This document shows, piece by piece, positions 17,884 to 26,511 of a stretch of 64,000 nucleotides of DNA (position 1 is its first letter; each line of letters opens with the position of its first letter). The stretch is taken from positions 14,727 through 78,726 of the forward strand of contig JBNLFL010000010.1 in assembly GCA_050305515.1 (NCBI GenBank). The letters run 5' to 3'. A model generated the notes under the pieces. That model saw only the letters and a program-made list of their open reading frames with translations, made no database searches and was not told where the DNA came from. The stretch comes from JAFGUB01 sp050305515. Its GTDB lineage: Bacteria; Campylobacterota; Campylobacteria; Campylobacterales; Sulfurimonadaceae. Made by a program: the position numbers and the translations under genes.

Positions 17884-19232
17884 CAGTGTAAAATCCAGAG
17901 CGGAAATTTGCGTCCCTTGATGCGCAGCGCCTTGAGAACATTTTCATGTTTCAGCACGCTTGAACTTGCAATGGCGACATAGCTCTGACGCTCATAAATG
18001 TCGATCTGTCCGATGTGCTCACCCGGAATCTGCGCATCTTTGCTGAGTGCTCCGAGAATGTCCCCTTTGCGCAGTTTCTCTTTCTTTCCACCCTCGATTA
18101 CCAGCGTGATATTGGGAGCCTGAAGATTCAGCCGCACGGGTCTGCTTTCACAGGGCAGAAGCGTCGTGTTTAGATACTCTAGAACCGGTGATTCCGCGTC
18201 AAGGAGCGAGAGGGCGATGCCCGTCGCTCCGGCCCGTCCGGTTCTGCCGATGCGGTGGGTGTAGAGTGCATGTTCATGCGGCAATTCGTAGTTGATGACC
18301 ATCTCCAGCGCCTCGATGTCCAGACCGCGCGAGGCGACATCGGTGGCTACGAGCACCGCGCAGCTGCGGTTGGAAAACTGCACCAGCACGTCAGTGCGTT
18401 CGTACTGTTCCAGATCGCCGTGCAGTGAGAGTGCCGATACCCCATGTTCCTGCAGATAGTATGCGAGTTCGCGCGCAGCAATTTTGGTATTGCAAAAAAC
18501 GAGGGCGCGTTCGGGTGCAAACTGCTGCAAAAGTGTCAGAAGGCATGAGGGTTTTTCGGAAGCTTCCATGCGGTAGGCATATGTTTCGATAGGGTTGGCT
18601 TCACTCTCGATGCGGATCGTAAGCGGATCATGCAGCAGCGTGGCTCCCAGAGCAATGACTTCATCGCTGTAGGTGGCGGAGAAGAGCAGGCTCTGGCGCT
18701 GCGGGGGAAGATAGGAGATGATTTTGGCAATATCTTCATAAAAGCCCATGTCGAGCATGCGGTCGGCTTCATCGAGTACCAGCGTCGAAAGGGCGTTACA
18801 TGTAAGGCTCTCTTCGCGCAGATGCTGCTCGATGCGGCCAGGGGTTCCCACGACGATGTGCGCGCCATGCGAGAGCGAGATGCGTTGGGGTTTTACCGGA
18901 GTGCCGCCGCAAAGCGTCAGGATCTTGATGTTATCCGCAAAGCGTGCCAGATCGCGCAGGGCTTTGGCTACCTGATCGGCAAGTTCGCGTGTGGGGGTGA
19001 GAATAAGGGCCTGAACACCGCTACGATCAATTTCAAGACGCTGCAGGAGTCCAATGCCGAAAGCTGCCGTTTTGCCGCTGCCGGTTTTGGCCTGGGCCAG
19101 AATGTCGCGCCCCTGTAAAATGTGAGGCAGGCTCTCCTGCTGGATGGGTGTCATCCGGGTATAGTGTAATACCTGCAGCTGTTCGAGCATGGCAGGCGTC
19201 AGGGGGAGGGTGGCGAAGTTGTCGGGTTGCAT
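17883..19232 (-). CDS. dbpA: DEAD-box ATP-dependent RNA helicase DbpA
   Basis: 449 residues. All helicase motifs are readable: Q-motif (TRMTPIQQESLP), Walker A AKTGSGKT, PTRELADQ, TPGRIEQ, DEADRMLDMGF, SAT, and HRIGRTGRAG in the second RecA lobe. The C-terminal 75 residues match the DbpA RNA-binding domain, which targets hairpin 92 of 23S rRNA, so the role is late large-subunit assembly in the cytoplasm. AGGA lies seven bases before the ATG. Base-level operon with the YaiI/YqxD gene. Confidence 0.9.
   Translation of the reverse strand: MQPDNFATLPLTPAMLEQLQVLHYTRMTPIQQESLPHILQGRDILAQAKTGSGKTAAFGIGLLQRLEIDRSGVQALILTPTRELADQVAKALRDLARFADNIKILTLCGGTPVKPQRISLSHGAHIVVGTPGRIEQHLREESLTCNALSTLVLDEADRMLDMGFYEDIAKIISYLPPQRQSLLFSATYSDEVIALGATLLHDPLTIRIESEANPIETYAYRMEASEKPSCLLTLLQQFAPERALVFCNTKIAARELAYYLQEHGVSALSLHGDLEQYERTDVLVQFSNRSCAVLVATDVASRGLDIEALEMVINYELPHEHALYTHRIGRTGRAGATGIALSLLDAESPVLEYLNTTLLPCESRPVRLNLQAPNITLVIEGGKKEKLRKGDILGALSKDAQIPGEHIGQIDIYERQSYVAIASSSVLKHENVLKALRIKGRKFPLWILH
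18796..18805. repeat. TTACATGTAA palindrome, copy 6
   Basis: Exact copy in dbpA, read in the second frame as Leu-Thr-Cys-Asn; followed by GGC. Confidence 0.9.
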
Positions 19233-19241
19233 GGAAAAATC

Positions 19242-21359
19242 CTAGATGTCGTAGATGAAGGTAACGCTGTTTTTTGAGGCTTCTTTGCCCCGGTACATGG
19301 CACGGTCGGCACGCTGAAAAATTTTGTCATGCGAAGCATCGCGTGCGTCGAAGAGTGTGACACCGATACTGACGCTGCAGCGATGCGTCAGCGGTTCGAC
19401 ACGTCCGTCGCTGTGCGTGTGTGTCAGATGGTACGGGGCCAAGAGCGTGATGCGGATTTTTTCCGCAATCTCGCAGGCAATCGTTTCCGTGCGTACGGCA
19501 TCGGGATTAAGGCCTTCGAGAATAACGATAAATTCGTCACCTCCGAAACGCCCGACCGTATCCACCTCGCGCACGCATTTTGAAAGCCGATGTGCGGCTT
19601 CGATCAGCAGCAGGTCTCCGACATGATGGCCATGCTTGTCATTGAGCGGTTTGAAGTTGTCGAGATCGAGCATCATGAAGGCCCCGAATGTTCCGTTACG
19701 CCGTGATGACGCCAGTGCCCGTCCGAGCCGTTCTTCAATCATGCGGCGATTGGGAAGATGGGTCAGGGCATCGAAATAGGCAAGCTCCCTGATAAGATGC
19801 TCGTTTTTGATGCGCTCGGTGATATCGGTTGAGATGCCGCAGAGCGCATAGACGTTGCCATGATCATCGCGAAGCGGGATTTTAGTGGAAAGAAACGCCG
19901 TTGTAACATTTTTTGCTGTGTCGGTATTGATCTCTTCGTGGGTCACCTTGCGCCCCTCTTCAAAGACCGGTCTGTCATTTTCTCTGAGATTGCGGGCACT
20001 TTTTAAATCGAAAAACTCCGAATCCTCATGACCGATAATCGCTTCAAGTGGTTTCTGAAAATAGTCGCACACTTTTTTATTGGCATAGATGTAGCGGTAA
20101 TCCCGGTCTTTAATGTAGATGTAGGCGTCAACACTCTCAAGAATGGTATTGAGCTTCTCTTCATTGTGTTTGAGGCTTTGGGTGCGCTCCTGAATTTTTT
20201 GTTCCAGCTGGAGATTGTTTTGATGAATCATCTCGACCATATGGCGAAACTGCAGGGAAAGATCGGCAATCTCACCCGAGCCTACCACCGGCGGTATGAT
20301 ATGGTAGTTGCCGCTTCCGATATTGAGCATAAATGTTTTGAGCTGATTGATTGGGCGAAGCAGCAGCGTATGCAGCATTATGCCCATGACGACAAGGACA
20401 CTGAAAAAGAGGATGAGCAGAATGGGAAAGAGAGAAAAGCTCTCTATCAGGTCAAGCGCTGTGGTGTCAATGAATGTGAGACTGAACCAGTCGATCTCTT
20501 TGAGATAAGCAATACCCAGCAGATACTGTTTCCCCTGAAAGTTCACCCAGAGTGTTTTAATGGCATCGGGTGTTTGCGACAGGGTGTTCATGGCCGTGCG
20601 GATTGCTGCCATATCAACAGGATCTTTGATAAGCAGGGAGAGAGTGTTGTGCTGACCGTCTGCCTTCGTGATACTGGCATAATCAATCAGTTTCGAGTCG
20701 CGTGCCAGTTGAATCGAACCCTGATTGTCAATGAAAAAATTGTGGACACCCTCCTGACCCAGACCCACCGATTCTTTAAGAAATTGCTCAAAATCGAAAC
20801 CGGTGCCGATCACTCCCCTCACGTGATTGTTATCGCGAAGCTGTACATTGATCCATACTTTGATGATACCCAGTTCCGTATCTTTGTTTATGTTAATACT
20901 GAAAGGCTTTTTCATTGCAAGGGTATTAAAGAACCAGCGATCGTCCGGACGATCTTTCTGAAGCGTATAGCGAAGCTGATTGCCTTCAAAACGGTTGTCG
21001 CTGTCATTGAAATAGTAGTGGCCGCTTGGCAGCAGGGCTGCAAAATAGCTGTGATCTTCAAAGAGAATGCGGTAGTGTTCCAGCAGGGCAATGCCGCGCT
21101 GAAGCGCCTGCGGGTCTGCTTCGTTTTGACTCATGGCAATGAGATCAGGTTCATGAACCATTTTCTGAACGAGTTCAAGCTCCTTGATAATGGGTAGCAG
21201 GGTACGGTTTTTGTCAAAAATGATCTGTTTCCTGACGAATTTCGTAGCCCAGGTTTCATTAATCTGCGTTTGCAGTGCACTGGAGTAAAACCAGAGTACG
21301 AAAGCGACGAGAAAAAAGACGAGACTCATCAATATAAAAAGTCGTGTTTTAAGTTTCAA
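19242..21359 (-). CDS. Cache-HAMP-PAS diguanylate cyclase
   Basis: 705 residues: a transmembrane helix at about 8-26, a large periplasmic double-Cache sensor region (about 30-310), a second helix (about 312-335), HAMP (LLRPINQLKTFMLNIGSGNY), a coiled coil, a PAS domain (about 410-530) and a GGDEF domain. The cyclase motif GGDEF is intact at about residue 606, with an REVD I-site upstream; no EAL domain, so the protein is probably a feedback-inhibited c-di-GMP synthase with an extracellular ligand input. The reading frame opens with TTG at 21359 with no good ribosome site; an internal ATG at 21329 would shorten the first helix. Confidence 0.88.
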   Translation of the reverse strand: MKLKTRLFILMSLVFFLVAFVLWFYSSALQTQINETWATKFVRKQIIFDKNRTLLPIIKELELVQKMVHEPDLIAMSQNEADPQALQRGIALLEHYRILFEDHSYFAALLPSGHYYFNDSDNRFEGNQLRYTLQKDRPDDRWFFNTLAMKKPFSININKDTELGIIKVWINVQLRDNNHVRGVIGTGFDFEQFLKESVGLGQEGVHNFFIDNQGSIQLARDSKLIDYASITKADGQHNTLSLLIKDPVDMAAIRTAMNTLSQTPDAIKTLWVNFQGKQYLLGIAYLKEIDWFSLTFIDTTALDLIESFSLFPILLILFFSVLVVMGIMLHTLLLRPINQLKTFMLNIGSGNYHIIPPVVGSGEIADLSLQFRHMVEMIHQNNLQLEQKIQERTQSLKHNEEKLNTILESVDAYIYIKDRDYRYIYANKKVCDYFQKPLEAIIGHEDSEFFDLKSARNLRENDRPVFEEGRKVTHEEINTDTAKNVTTAFLSTKIPLRDDHGNVYALCGISTDITERIKNEHLIRELAYFDALTHLPNRRMIEERLGRALASSRRNGTFGAFMMLDLDNFKPLNDKHGHHVGDLLLIEAAHRLSKCVREVDTVGRFGGDEFIVILEGLNPDAVRTETIACEIAEKIRITLLAPYHLTHTHSDGRVEPLTHRCSVSIGVTLFDARDASHDKIFQRADRAMYRGKEASKNSVTFIYDI

Positions 21360-21439
21360 AGGTATGCCATGATGTCAGTTTAGATGAAGTTGATAATAGC
21401 GAAAAGCAGCTTGATTCGTGGCAGTGAGAAGAAAACGGG

Positions 21440-21449
21440 TTACATGTAA
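21440..21449. repeat. TTACATGTAA palindrome, copy 7 (intergenic)
   Basis: Exact copy between htpG and the Cache-GGDEF gene, in the 118-base gap; the palindrome extends to 12 bases (GTTACATGTAAC). Confidence 0.9.
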
Positions 21450-21477
21450 CGGTAGGTTTTCATGCAACCCGAACGCA

Positions 21478-23370
21478 TTAAAGCGCTTTGGCCATGATGC
21501 GGTTGAGTTTTGAAATAAACTCCGGCGTATCGTCAAGTTCCATTCCGGCATAGAGCTTGGCCTGATCGAGCAGCACATTGGCCGCGTCATTGATGAGGTT
21601 GACATCGGCGGAGTCTTTAAGCTTCTGAATCAGAATATGGTTGGGGTTGATCTGCAGGATCGGTTTGATTGTTGGCAGCTCTTTACCCTGACCGAATTGG
21701 CGCATCATCTGAGCCATCATATAATCAGGATCATCTTTGTCCTCTTTGATGGCGACCGGAGAGTCTGTCAGATCGAAGGTGGTTTCGACTTTTTTTACTT
21801 TGTCGCCGAGTTCGGACGTCAGCGCACCGATAAGCCCTTCAAAATCTTTGGATTTCTCTTCCTCGGCTTTTTTCTCCTCTTCGCTCTCTTCGAATTTCGC
21901 GTCATTGACGTTAACGAATTTGTACTCTTTGTACTCATTAACCATCGGGAAGACGATGGTGTCGATCTCTTCGTTGAGAATCAGAACGTCGAGTCCTTTC
22001 GCTTTGAAACGCTCGAGGCTTGGTGAGCTTTTAAGCATGGAGAGGCTCATCTGTCCGGTAATGAAATAGATCTCTTTTTTCTCTCCATCCACGTTTTTCA
22101 CGAAAGTTTCGATATCAATTTTTTCAGCGGAGTTGAGGGTATTGAACTGCATGAGTTCCAGAATCTTCTCACGGTTGCCGTAGTCGCTGTAAAGCCCCTC
22201 TTTGAGAACGTTTCCGAACTCTTTGTAGAACTTCTGGTAGGTGTCGTTATCTTTCTCTTTCATTTTTGAGAGTTCGCCGAGGACTTTTTTAACCGAGGCG
22301 TTCTTGATTTTGCTCATGACGGCGTTGGACTGGAGAATCTCGCGGCTGACGTTGAGCGGCAGGTCTTTGGAGTCGATTACCCCGCGCAGGAAACGCAGGT
22401 AGGTTGGCATCAGCTCTTTTTCGTCATCGGTAATGAAAACACGGTTGATGTAGAGCTTGATACCGGGCTGGTAATCGACGCGGTAGAGATCCATCGGCGC
22501 TTTGGAAGGAATGTAGAAAAGCGTGGTGTATTCGATGGCGCCTTCGGCTTTGTTGTGCATCCAGTTCAGTGGTTCGGAAGAGTCGTGCGCGATGGACTGG
22601 TAGAAATCTTTGTACTCGTCATCTTTGATGTCGGATTTTGAAAGCGTCCAGAGTGCGGAAGCCTTATTGATCTGCTCGTTTCTGATCTCATTGGAAGAGG
22701 GTTTTGTCTCATTGCCTTCGTCATCGCGTTCTGCCGGAATGAAATGCTCTTTGTCCATGAAGATGGGGAACGGAATGTGGTTGGAGTACTTTTTGATAAT
22801 GCTCTCGATGCGGTGCGCTTCGGCAAACTCCGTCTCTTCCTCTTTGAGATGCATCACGATGGTGGTTCCGTGGCTGTCACGCGCGGCATCGAGAATTTCG
22901 TATTCGCCGCCGGCTTCACTAATCCAGAGGTACGCTTTCTCTTCGCCCGCTTTTCTGGAAGTGACTTCGACCTTGTCGGCTACCATGAATGAAGCATAAA
23001 AACCGACACCGAACTGTCCGATGAGTTTGGAGTCGGCTTTCTGATCGCCCGAGAGATTTTCAAGGAATGCCTTGGTGCCGGATTTGGCAATGGTTCCGAG
23101 ATTGGCGACAAGGTCTTCGTCGTTCATACCGATACCGCTGTCGCTGACGGTAAGAGTTTTGGCCTCTTTGTCAAAGGAGATATCGATACGCGGATCGAAA
23201 CTGATACCCTTGTAGGCCGGGTCGGTCAGAACCAGCATGTTAAGTTTGTCGAGTGCGTCAGAAGCGTTGGAGACCAGCTCGCGGAGAAAGATCTCCTTGT
23301 TGGAGTAGAGCGAGTGGATCATCAGGTGTAAGAGTTGATTGACTTCGGTCTGAAACTGATGTTTAGCCAT
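21478..23370 (-). CDS. htpG: Molecular chaperone HtpG (Hsp90)
   Basis: 630 residues, normal for HtpG. The N-terminal ATPase domain shows LRELVSNASDALDK, DSGIGMN, LGTIAKSGTKAF and GQFGVGFYASFMVAD; the middle domain shows FYIPSKAP, RVFITDD and LRGVIDSKDLPLNVSRE; a C-terminal dimerisation domain follows. It acts in the cytoplasm on late-folding clients. The ATG at 23370 is chosen because AAGGA sits seven bases upstream; a longer frame to 23433 covers the promoter. A single-gene unit. Confidence 0.97.
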   Translation of the reverse strand: MAKHQFQTEVNQLLHLMIHSLYSNKEIFLRELVSNASDALDKLNMLVLTDPAYKGISFDPRIDISFDKEAKTLTVSDSGIGMNDEDLVANLGTIAKSGTKAFLENLSGDQKADSKLIGQFGVGFYASFMVADKVEVTSRKAGEEKAYLWISEAGGEYEILDAARDSHGTTIVMHLKEEETEFAEAHRIESIIKKYSNHIPFPIFMDKEHFIPAERDDEGNETKPSSNEIRNEQINKASALWTLSKSDIKDDEYKDFYQSIAHDSSEPLNWMHNKAEGAIEYTTLFYIPSKAPMDLYRVDYQPGIKLYINRVFITDDEKELMPTYLRFLRGVIDSKDLPLNVSREILQSNAVMSKIKNASVKKVLGELSKMKEKDNDTYQKFYKEFGNVLKEGLYSDYGNREKILELMQFNTLNSAEKIDIETFVKNVDGEKKEIYFITGQMSLSMLKSSPSLERFKAKGLDVLILNEEIDTIVFPMVNEYKEYKFVNVNDAKFEESEEEKKAEEEKSKDFEGLIGALTSELGDKVKKVETTFDLTDSPVAIKEDKDDPDYMMAQMMRQFGQGKELPTIKPILQINPNHILIQKLKDSADVNLINDAANVLLDQAKLYAGMELDDTPEFISKLNRIMAKAL

Positions 23371-23404
23371 ATGGTTATCCTTCATATCTGAAATTTTTGA
23401 GAGG

Positions 23405-23410
23405 ATTATA
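23405..23410 (-). promoter_or_regulatory. -10 box of htpG
   Basis: TATAAT on the minus strand in TTTTTTGCTATAATCC; it leaves a leader of about 30 bases containing AAGGA. Confidence 0.6.
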
Positions 23411-23515
23411 GCAAAAAAGGTTAATATGTGCAAATAAACTCAATATACTTTAGTCATTATCTATAAAGGTTGGTGATGCTTATCGCTCAATTATACTATT
23501 TAAAGAAGCTGCCGC

Positions 23516-23526
23516 TATAATATAAT
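23516..23526 (+). promoter_or_regulatory. Overlapping -10 boxes upstream of the CetB/CetA-like pair
   Basis: Two consecutive TATAAT hexamers (23516-23521 and 23521-23526), about 115 bases before the GTG at 23640. The 206-base gap also holds a TATACT at 23492. I see no clear sigma-28 or sigma-54 element. Confidence 0.4.
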
Positions 23527-23639
23527 GTAATAAGATCGAAGCTTTGAAAACAGAATGATGGAATGTTTCTTGCATAACAGTGTCATTAATGGTAAAAAAG
23601 AGATTTCAAAGAAGTAAATTCAGAGACAGAGGGAATTAG

Positions 23640-24143
23640 GTGAAGAGTCAACCGATACAGAAAGAGCGTACCTTTCCGAAAGATCAGCTGCTGGTCAGTA
23701 AAACGGATCTCAAAGGTAAAATCACATACGCCAATCAGGCATTTATTGAAATAGCAGGATATTCGGAAGCCGAACTGATTGGCCAACCGCACAATATCGT
23801 ACGACATCCCGAGATGCCGAAAATTATTTTCAAAATGCTTTGGGAGTATCTGCAGCGCGGCAGTGAAATACATGCCTACGTCATCAACTGCGGTAAAGAC
23901 GGCTCCTATTACTGGGTGCTGGCCAATGTTACGCCTTCTTACGGGATAGACGGCAACATTGTCGGTTATCACTCTGCGCGGCGTAATCCGGACAAAACAC
24001 TTCTTGAAAAGGTGGTCAAACCTTTGTATAAAGAGTTGTTGGAACTCGAAAAAAGCGGCGGTATTGCAAAAAGCGAAGCAAGACTGAATTCATTGTTAAA
24101 AGAGAAAGGAATGGAATATGAAGAGTTTATCCTCTCTATCTAA
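23640..24143 (+). CDS. CetB-like PAS energy-taxis protein
   Basis: 167 residues, essentially one PAS domain of the Aer/CetB type: LLVSKTDLKGKITYANQAFI, GYSEAELIGQPHNIVRHPEMP and W in MLWEYLQRG, followed by an alpha-helical tail (LLEKVVKPLYKELLELEK). In Campylobacter jejuni CetB binds FAD and passes a redox signal to the separate membrane receptor CetA, which lies next to it as here. The start is GTG at 23640 with AGGG six to seven bases upstream. The 3' end overlaps the receptor gene by 26 bases. The role in energy taxis follows from the family and the gene order. Confidence 0.82.
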   Translation: MKSQPIQKERTFPKDQLLVSKTDLKGKITYANQAFIEIAGYSEAELIGQPHNIVRHPEMPKIIFKMLWEYLQRGSEIHAYVINCGKDGSYYWVLANVTPSYGIDGNIVGYHSARRNPDKTLLEKVVKPLYKELLELEKSGGIAKSEARLNSLLKEKGMEYEEFILSI

Positions 24144-25554
24144 AATTCATTATGCCAACTATGCTCATATTGGAGTTGTAACGGCAGGAATGATTGTTTC
24201 GTTTCTCTTTTTTCAGTTTCATTGGGTGACGCTTTTTTTCAATCTGATGAACATTGCCATCGCACTCTATGCCTATCGTCATGTACGTATTACGGAACGC
24301 AGTATCGCCCACTCTGTTAAAATGGTCTCCGAAGCGTCTCACGGAAATCTGGAAACACGGGAGATCTTTATCCAGGGCGGAGGTGAACTTGAGAACCTTT
24401 CCCATGATCTGAATAATCTGTTTGATGAGATTGAGAGTTTTATTCGGGATATCAATACTTCGATCGAATATGCCAGCCGGGACAAATACTTTCGCCGGGT
24501 CAGTACCGTCGGGCTCAACCCCACTTTTGCCAATACCGGGAAACTGATCAACCGCAGTATTGATGCGATGGAATCGGAATATCACAAGAAAGCACAGGAG
24601 CTTTTCATTATAGAGATCGAAAAGACCGGGAAAAATTTGACAGAGAATTTCAAAATCATCCAGCAACAGCTACTTGAAAACAATACCGTGCTTCAAGCGC
24701 TTGCCGTTGAATCGCATGAGAGCGCAGCACTCGCGCACTCCAATACCGATGTCGTCAAGATGATGAATGAAAATGCCGTTCGACTCAGCGAGATCATTGC
24801 AACCAACAATGATGCTGTCGAAGCCCTGACCCAGCGTACAACTGAGATCAGTTCTGTTGTGGAGCTGATCAAAGACATTGCTGATCAGACCAATCTGCTT
24901 GCACTCAATGCCGCCATTGAAGCTGCCCGCGCCGGTGAACATGGGCGCGGTTTCGCCGTGGTGGCGGATGAAGTCAGGAAACTGGCTGAAAAAACGCAGA
25001 AAGCAACAACAGAGATCGCTATTTCGATTCAGACGCTGCAACAGGAGAGTACCGGTATTTCGGACAATTCCGAACATCTGTCGCAAATTGCCTTGCAGAC
25101 AACAGAGAGTGTTGGCACACTCGACAGTACGCTTGAACGCTTTAACCATACATCCGAATCAGTTCTGAATACAAGCCTTAACATGCAAAACCGTAATCTG
25201 GTCGTACTGGCAAAAATCGATCACATCCTTCTCAAAGCCGATGTCCAGGATTCTCTTGAAAAAGGAAACTTCAGAGATATTCCGACGCATACCAACTGTA
25301 ATTTTGGAAAATGGTATGCCAATGAGGGCATGGAAAGTTTTTCAAACGCACCGACGTTTCAGTCCGTTTCAGAACCGCATCAACGCTTCCATGCCCTTCT
25401 CAAAGAGATTCTCGAGTATGTCAACAAAGAGGATATGCTGAAATTCAAAGAGCAGATCAAGGAAAAATTTGTTGCGGCCGAAGCGCAGACGACACTACTT
25501 TTTACCTTAATGGATCGCATGCTTGAAGAGCAGAACGGCAATCAAAAGCATTAA
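24118..25554 (+). CDS. CetA-like chemoreceptor with C-terminal zinc-binding CZB domain
   Basis: 478 residues. Two hydrophobic segments lie close together at about 17-55 with almost no periplasmic loop, then a HAMP-like region and the methyl-accepting signalling hairpin with its conserved tip (IADQTNLLALNAAIEAARAG). The last 115 residues read as a CZB domain (KIDHILLKADV, NCNFGKWY, SEPHQRFHALL), whose His and Cys residues bind zinc. Lack of a ligand-binding domain fits a receptor that takes its input from the CetB-like partner; the zinc domain adds a metal or oxidant input. The ATG at 24118 has AAGGA seven bases upstream. Confidence 0.88.
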   Translation: MKSLSSLSKIHYANYAHIGVVTAGMIVSFLFFQFHWVTLFFNLMNIAIALYAYRHVRITERSIAHSVKMVSEASHGNLETREIFIQGGGELENLSHDLNNLFDEIESFIRDINTSIEYASRDKYFRRVSTVGLNPTFANTGKLINRSIDAMESEYHKKAQELFIIEIEKTGKNLTENFKIIQQQLLENNTVLQALAVESHESAALAHSNTDVVKMMNENAVRLSEIIATNNDAVEALTQRTTEISSVVELIKDIADQTNLLALNAAIEAARAGEHGRGFAVVADEVRKLAEKTQKATTEIAISIQTLQQESTGISDNSEHLSQIALQTTESVGTLDSTLERFNHTSESVLNTSLNMQNRNLVVLAKIDHILLKADVQDSLEKGNFRDIPTHTNCNFGKWYANEGMESFSNAPTFQSVSEPHQRFHALLKEILEYVNKEDMLKFKEQIKEKFVAAEAQTTLLFTLMDRMLEEQNGNQKH

Positions 25555-25565
25555 AGATAAGAGCT

Positions 25566-25590
25566 GATGGGCGGCGTGGGCCTGCCCATC
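25566..25590. other. Hairpin after the chemoreceptor gene
   Basis: GATGGGC (25566-25572) pairs with GCCCATC (25584-25590) around an 11-base loop. It lies just after the receptor stop, so a role in transcription ending is possible, but there is no U-run. The rest of the 210-base gap to truA holds a small CCGA/TCGG hairpin at 25721-25732 and no gene. Confidence 0.3.
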
Positions 25591-25764
25591 CTCTCAGTAA
25601 GCTCAATGCGACAATGTAAGCCTGCTCCAGATTCCATCTGATGTTGTTTATCGTATTTGTAATGAACGGCAGAGTGGTTTTTAAGGGTTTTATTAAAAAT
25701 GACGAAAAACTTTTGAGACCCCGATTTTTCGGACGTATACTACCTGCCCCTGAAGACAAAAGGG

Positions 25765-26511
25765 TTACGGAACGTACAGCGATGCATCGTAGGTAATGCG
25801 CGAGAGATACAGACCCGCAGCCGGGGCAAGATGCCGCGAGTGCAGTGCCTGAACGGAAAGCTGTTCAAGCAGCTGCGTTTCACTCAGAACCCCTTCGGAT
25901 ATCTGCAGCAGAAACCCGCTCATCAGGCGAATCTGGCTGCGTAAAAAGCCGTTGCCCTGAAACTGAAGCACATAATAGTCCCGATGGTGATAGCAGCGGG
26001 TTTTGAAGATGGTGCGCACACTGCTTTGGGTATCGCTGCCGGTTTTCATGAAATGGACAAAATCGTGTTCGCCTTCAAAAAGGCGTATGGCATGATGTAC
26101 GGCCGTAAAATCAAAGTGATCCACGAAGGTAACAAACCGCGCTTCGAACGGATTGGGTGCTTTGGTGCTGATAATATAGCGGTAGGTGCGGACTTTCGCA
26201 CTGTAGCGTGCATGAAAATCGTGGCGGACCTCTTCGATGCGCTTTACATGTAAGGCTGCGGGAAGCTGATGGTTCAGTGCGGTTTTGAGCTTTCCAAGGT
26301 GGTTCCAAAACGGCGGCAGATCCACATGCACGACCTGTCCCGTAGCGTGAACGTCACGGTCGGTGCGTCCCGATGCGACGGCAACGGCACGAATTCCCAG
26401 ATTTCCAAGCACTCTTTGCAGCACTCCCATAACGGTTTCCGACGTGGAGGTCTGCACCTGTGAACCCATAAAAGCGGAGCCGTCGTAGGCAAGGGTGATC
26501 TTGACTCTCAA
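25765..26511 (-). CDS. truA: tRNA pseudouridine(38-40) synthase TruA
   Basis: 248 residues from the start chosen here, which matches the usual TruA length. The catalytic aspartate lies in GRTDRDVHATGQV, with TYRYII and the C-terminal FLRSQIRLMSGFL motif. The enzyme makes pseudouridine at positions 38-40 of the tRNA anticodon arm. I place the start at TTG 26511, which overlaps the lptF stop (TTGA); the frame continues upstream to 26562 but there lies wholly inside lptF. It is the last gene of the glmU operon. Confidence 0.93.
   Translation of the reverse strand: MRVKITLAYDGSAFMGSQVQTSTSETVMGVLQRVLGNLGIRAVAVASGRTDRDVHATGQVVHVDLPPFWNHLGKLKTALNHQLPAALHVKRIEEVRHDFHARYSAKVRTYRYIISTKAPNPFEARFVTFVDHFDFTAVHHAIRLFEGEHDFVHFMKTGSDTQSSVRTIFKTRCYHHRDYYVLQFQGNGFLRSQIRLMSGFLLQISEGVLSETQLLEQLSVQALHSRHLAPAAGLYLSRITYDASLYVP
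26244..26253. repeat. TTACATGTAA palindrome, copy 8
   Basis: Exact copy in truA, read as Leu-His-Val-Lys; followed by GGC. Confidence 0.9.

Noticed and set aside
23480..23530. Sigma-28 promoter for the CetB/CetA-like pair
   Set aside because: TAAA and GCTATAA are present but far too close together for the flagellar consensus; ordinary TATAAT boxes explain the region.
25566..25590. Intrinsic terminator or tRNA remnant after the chemoreceptor gene
   Set aside because: The stem is convincing but no U-run follows, and no cloverleaf can be drawn; kept only as a hairpin of unknown role.
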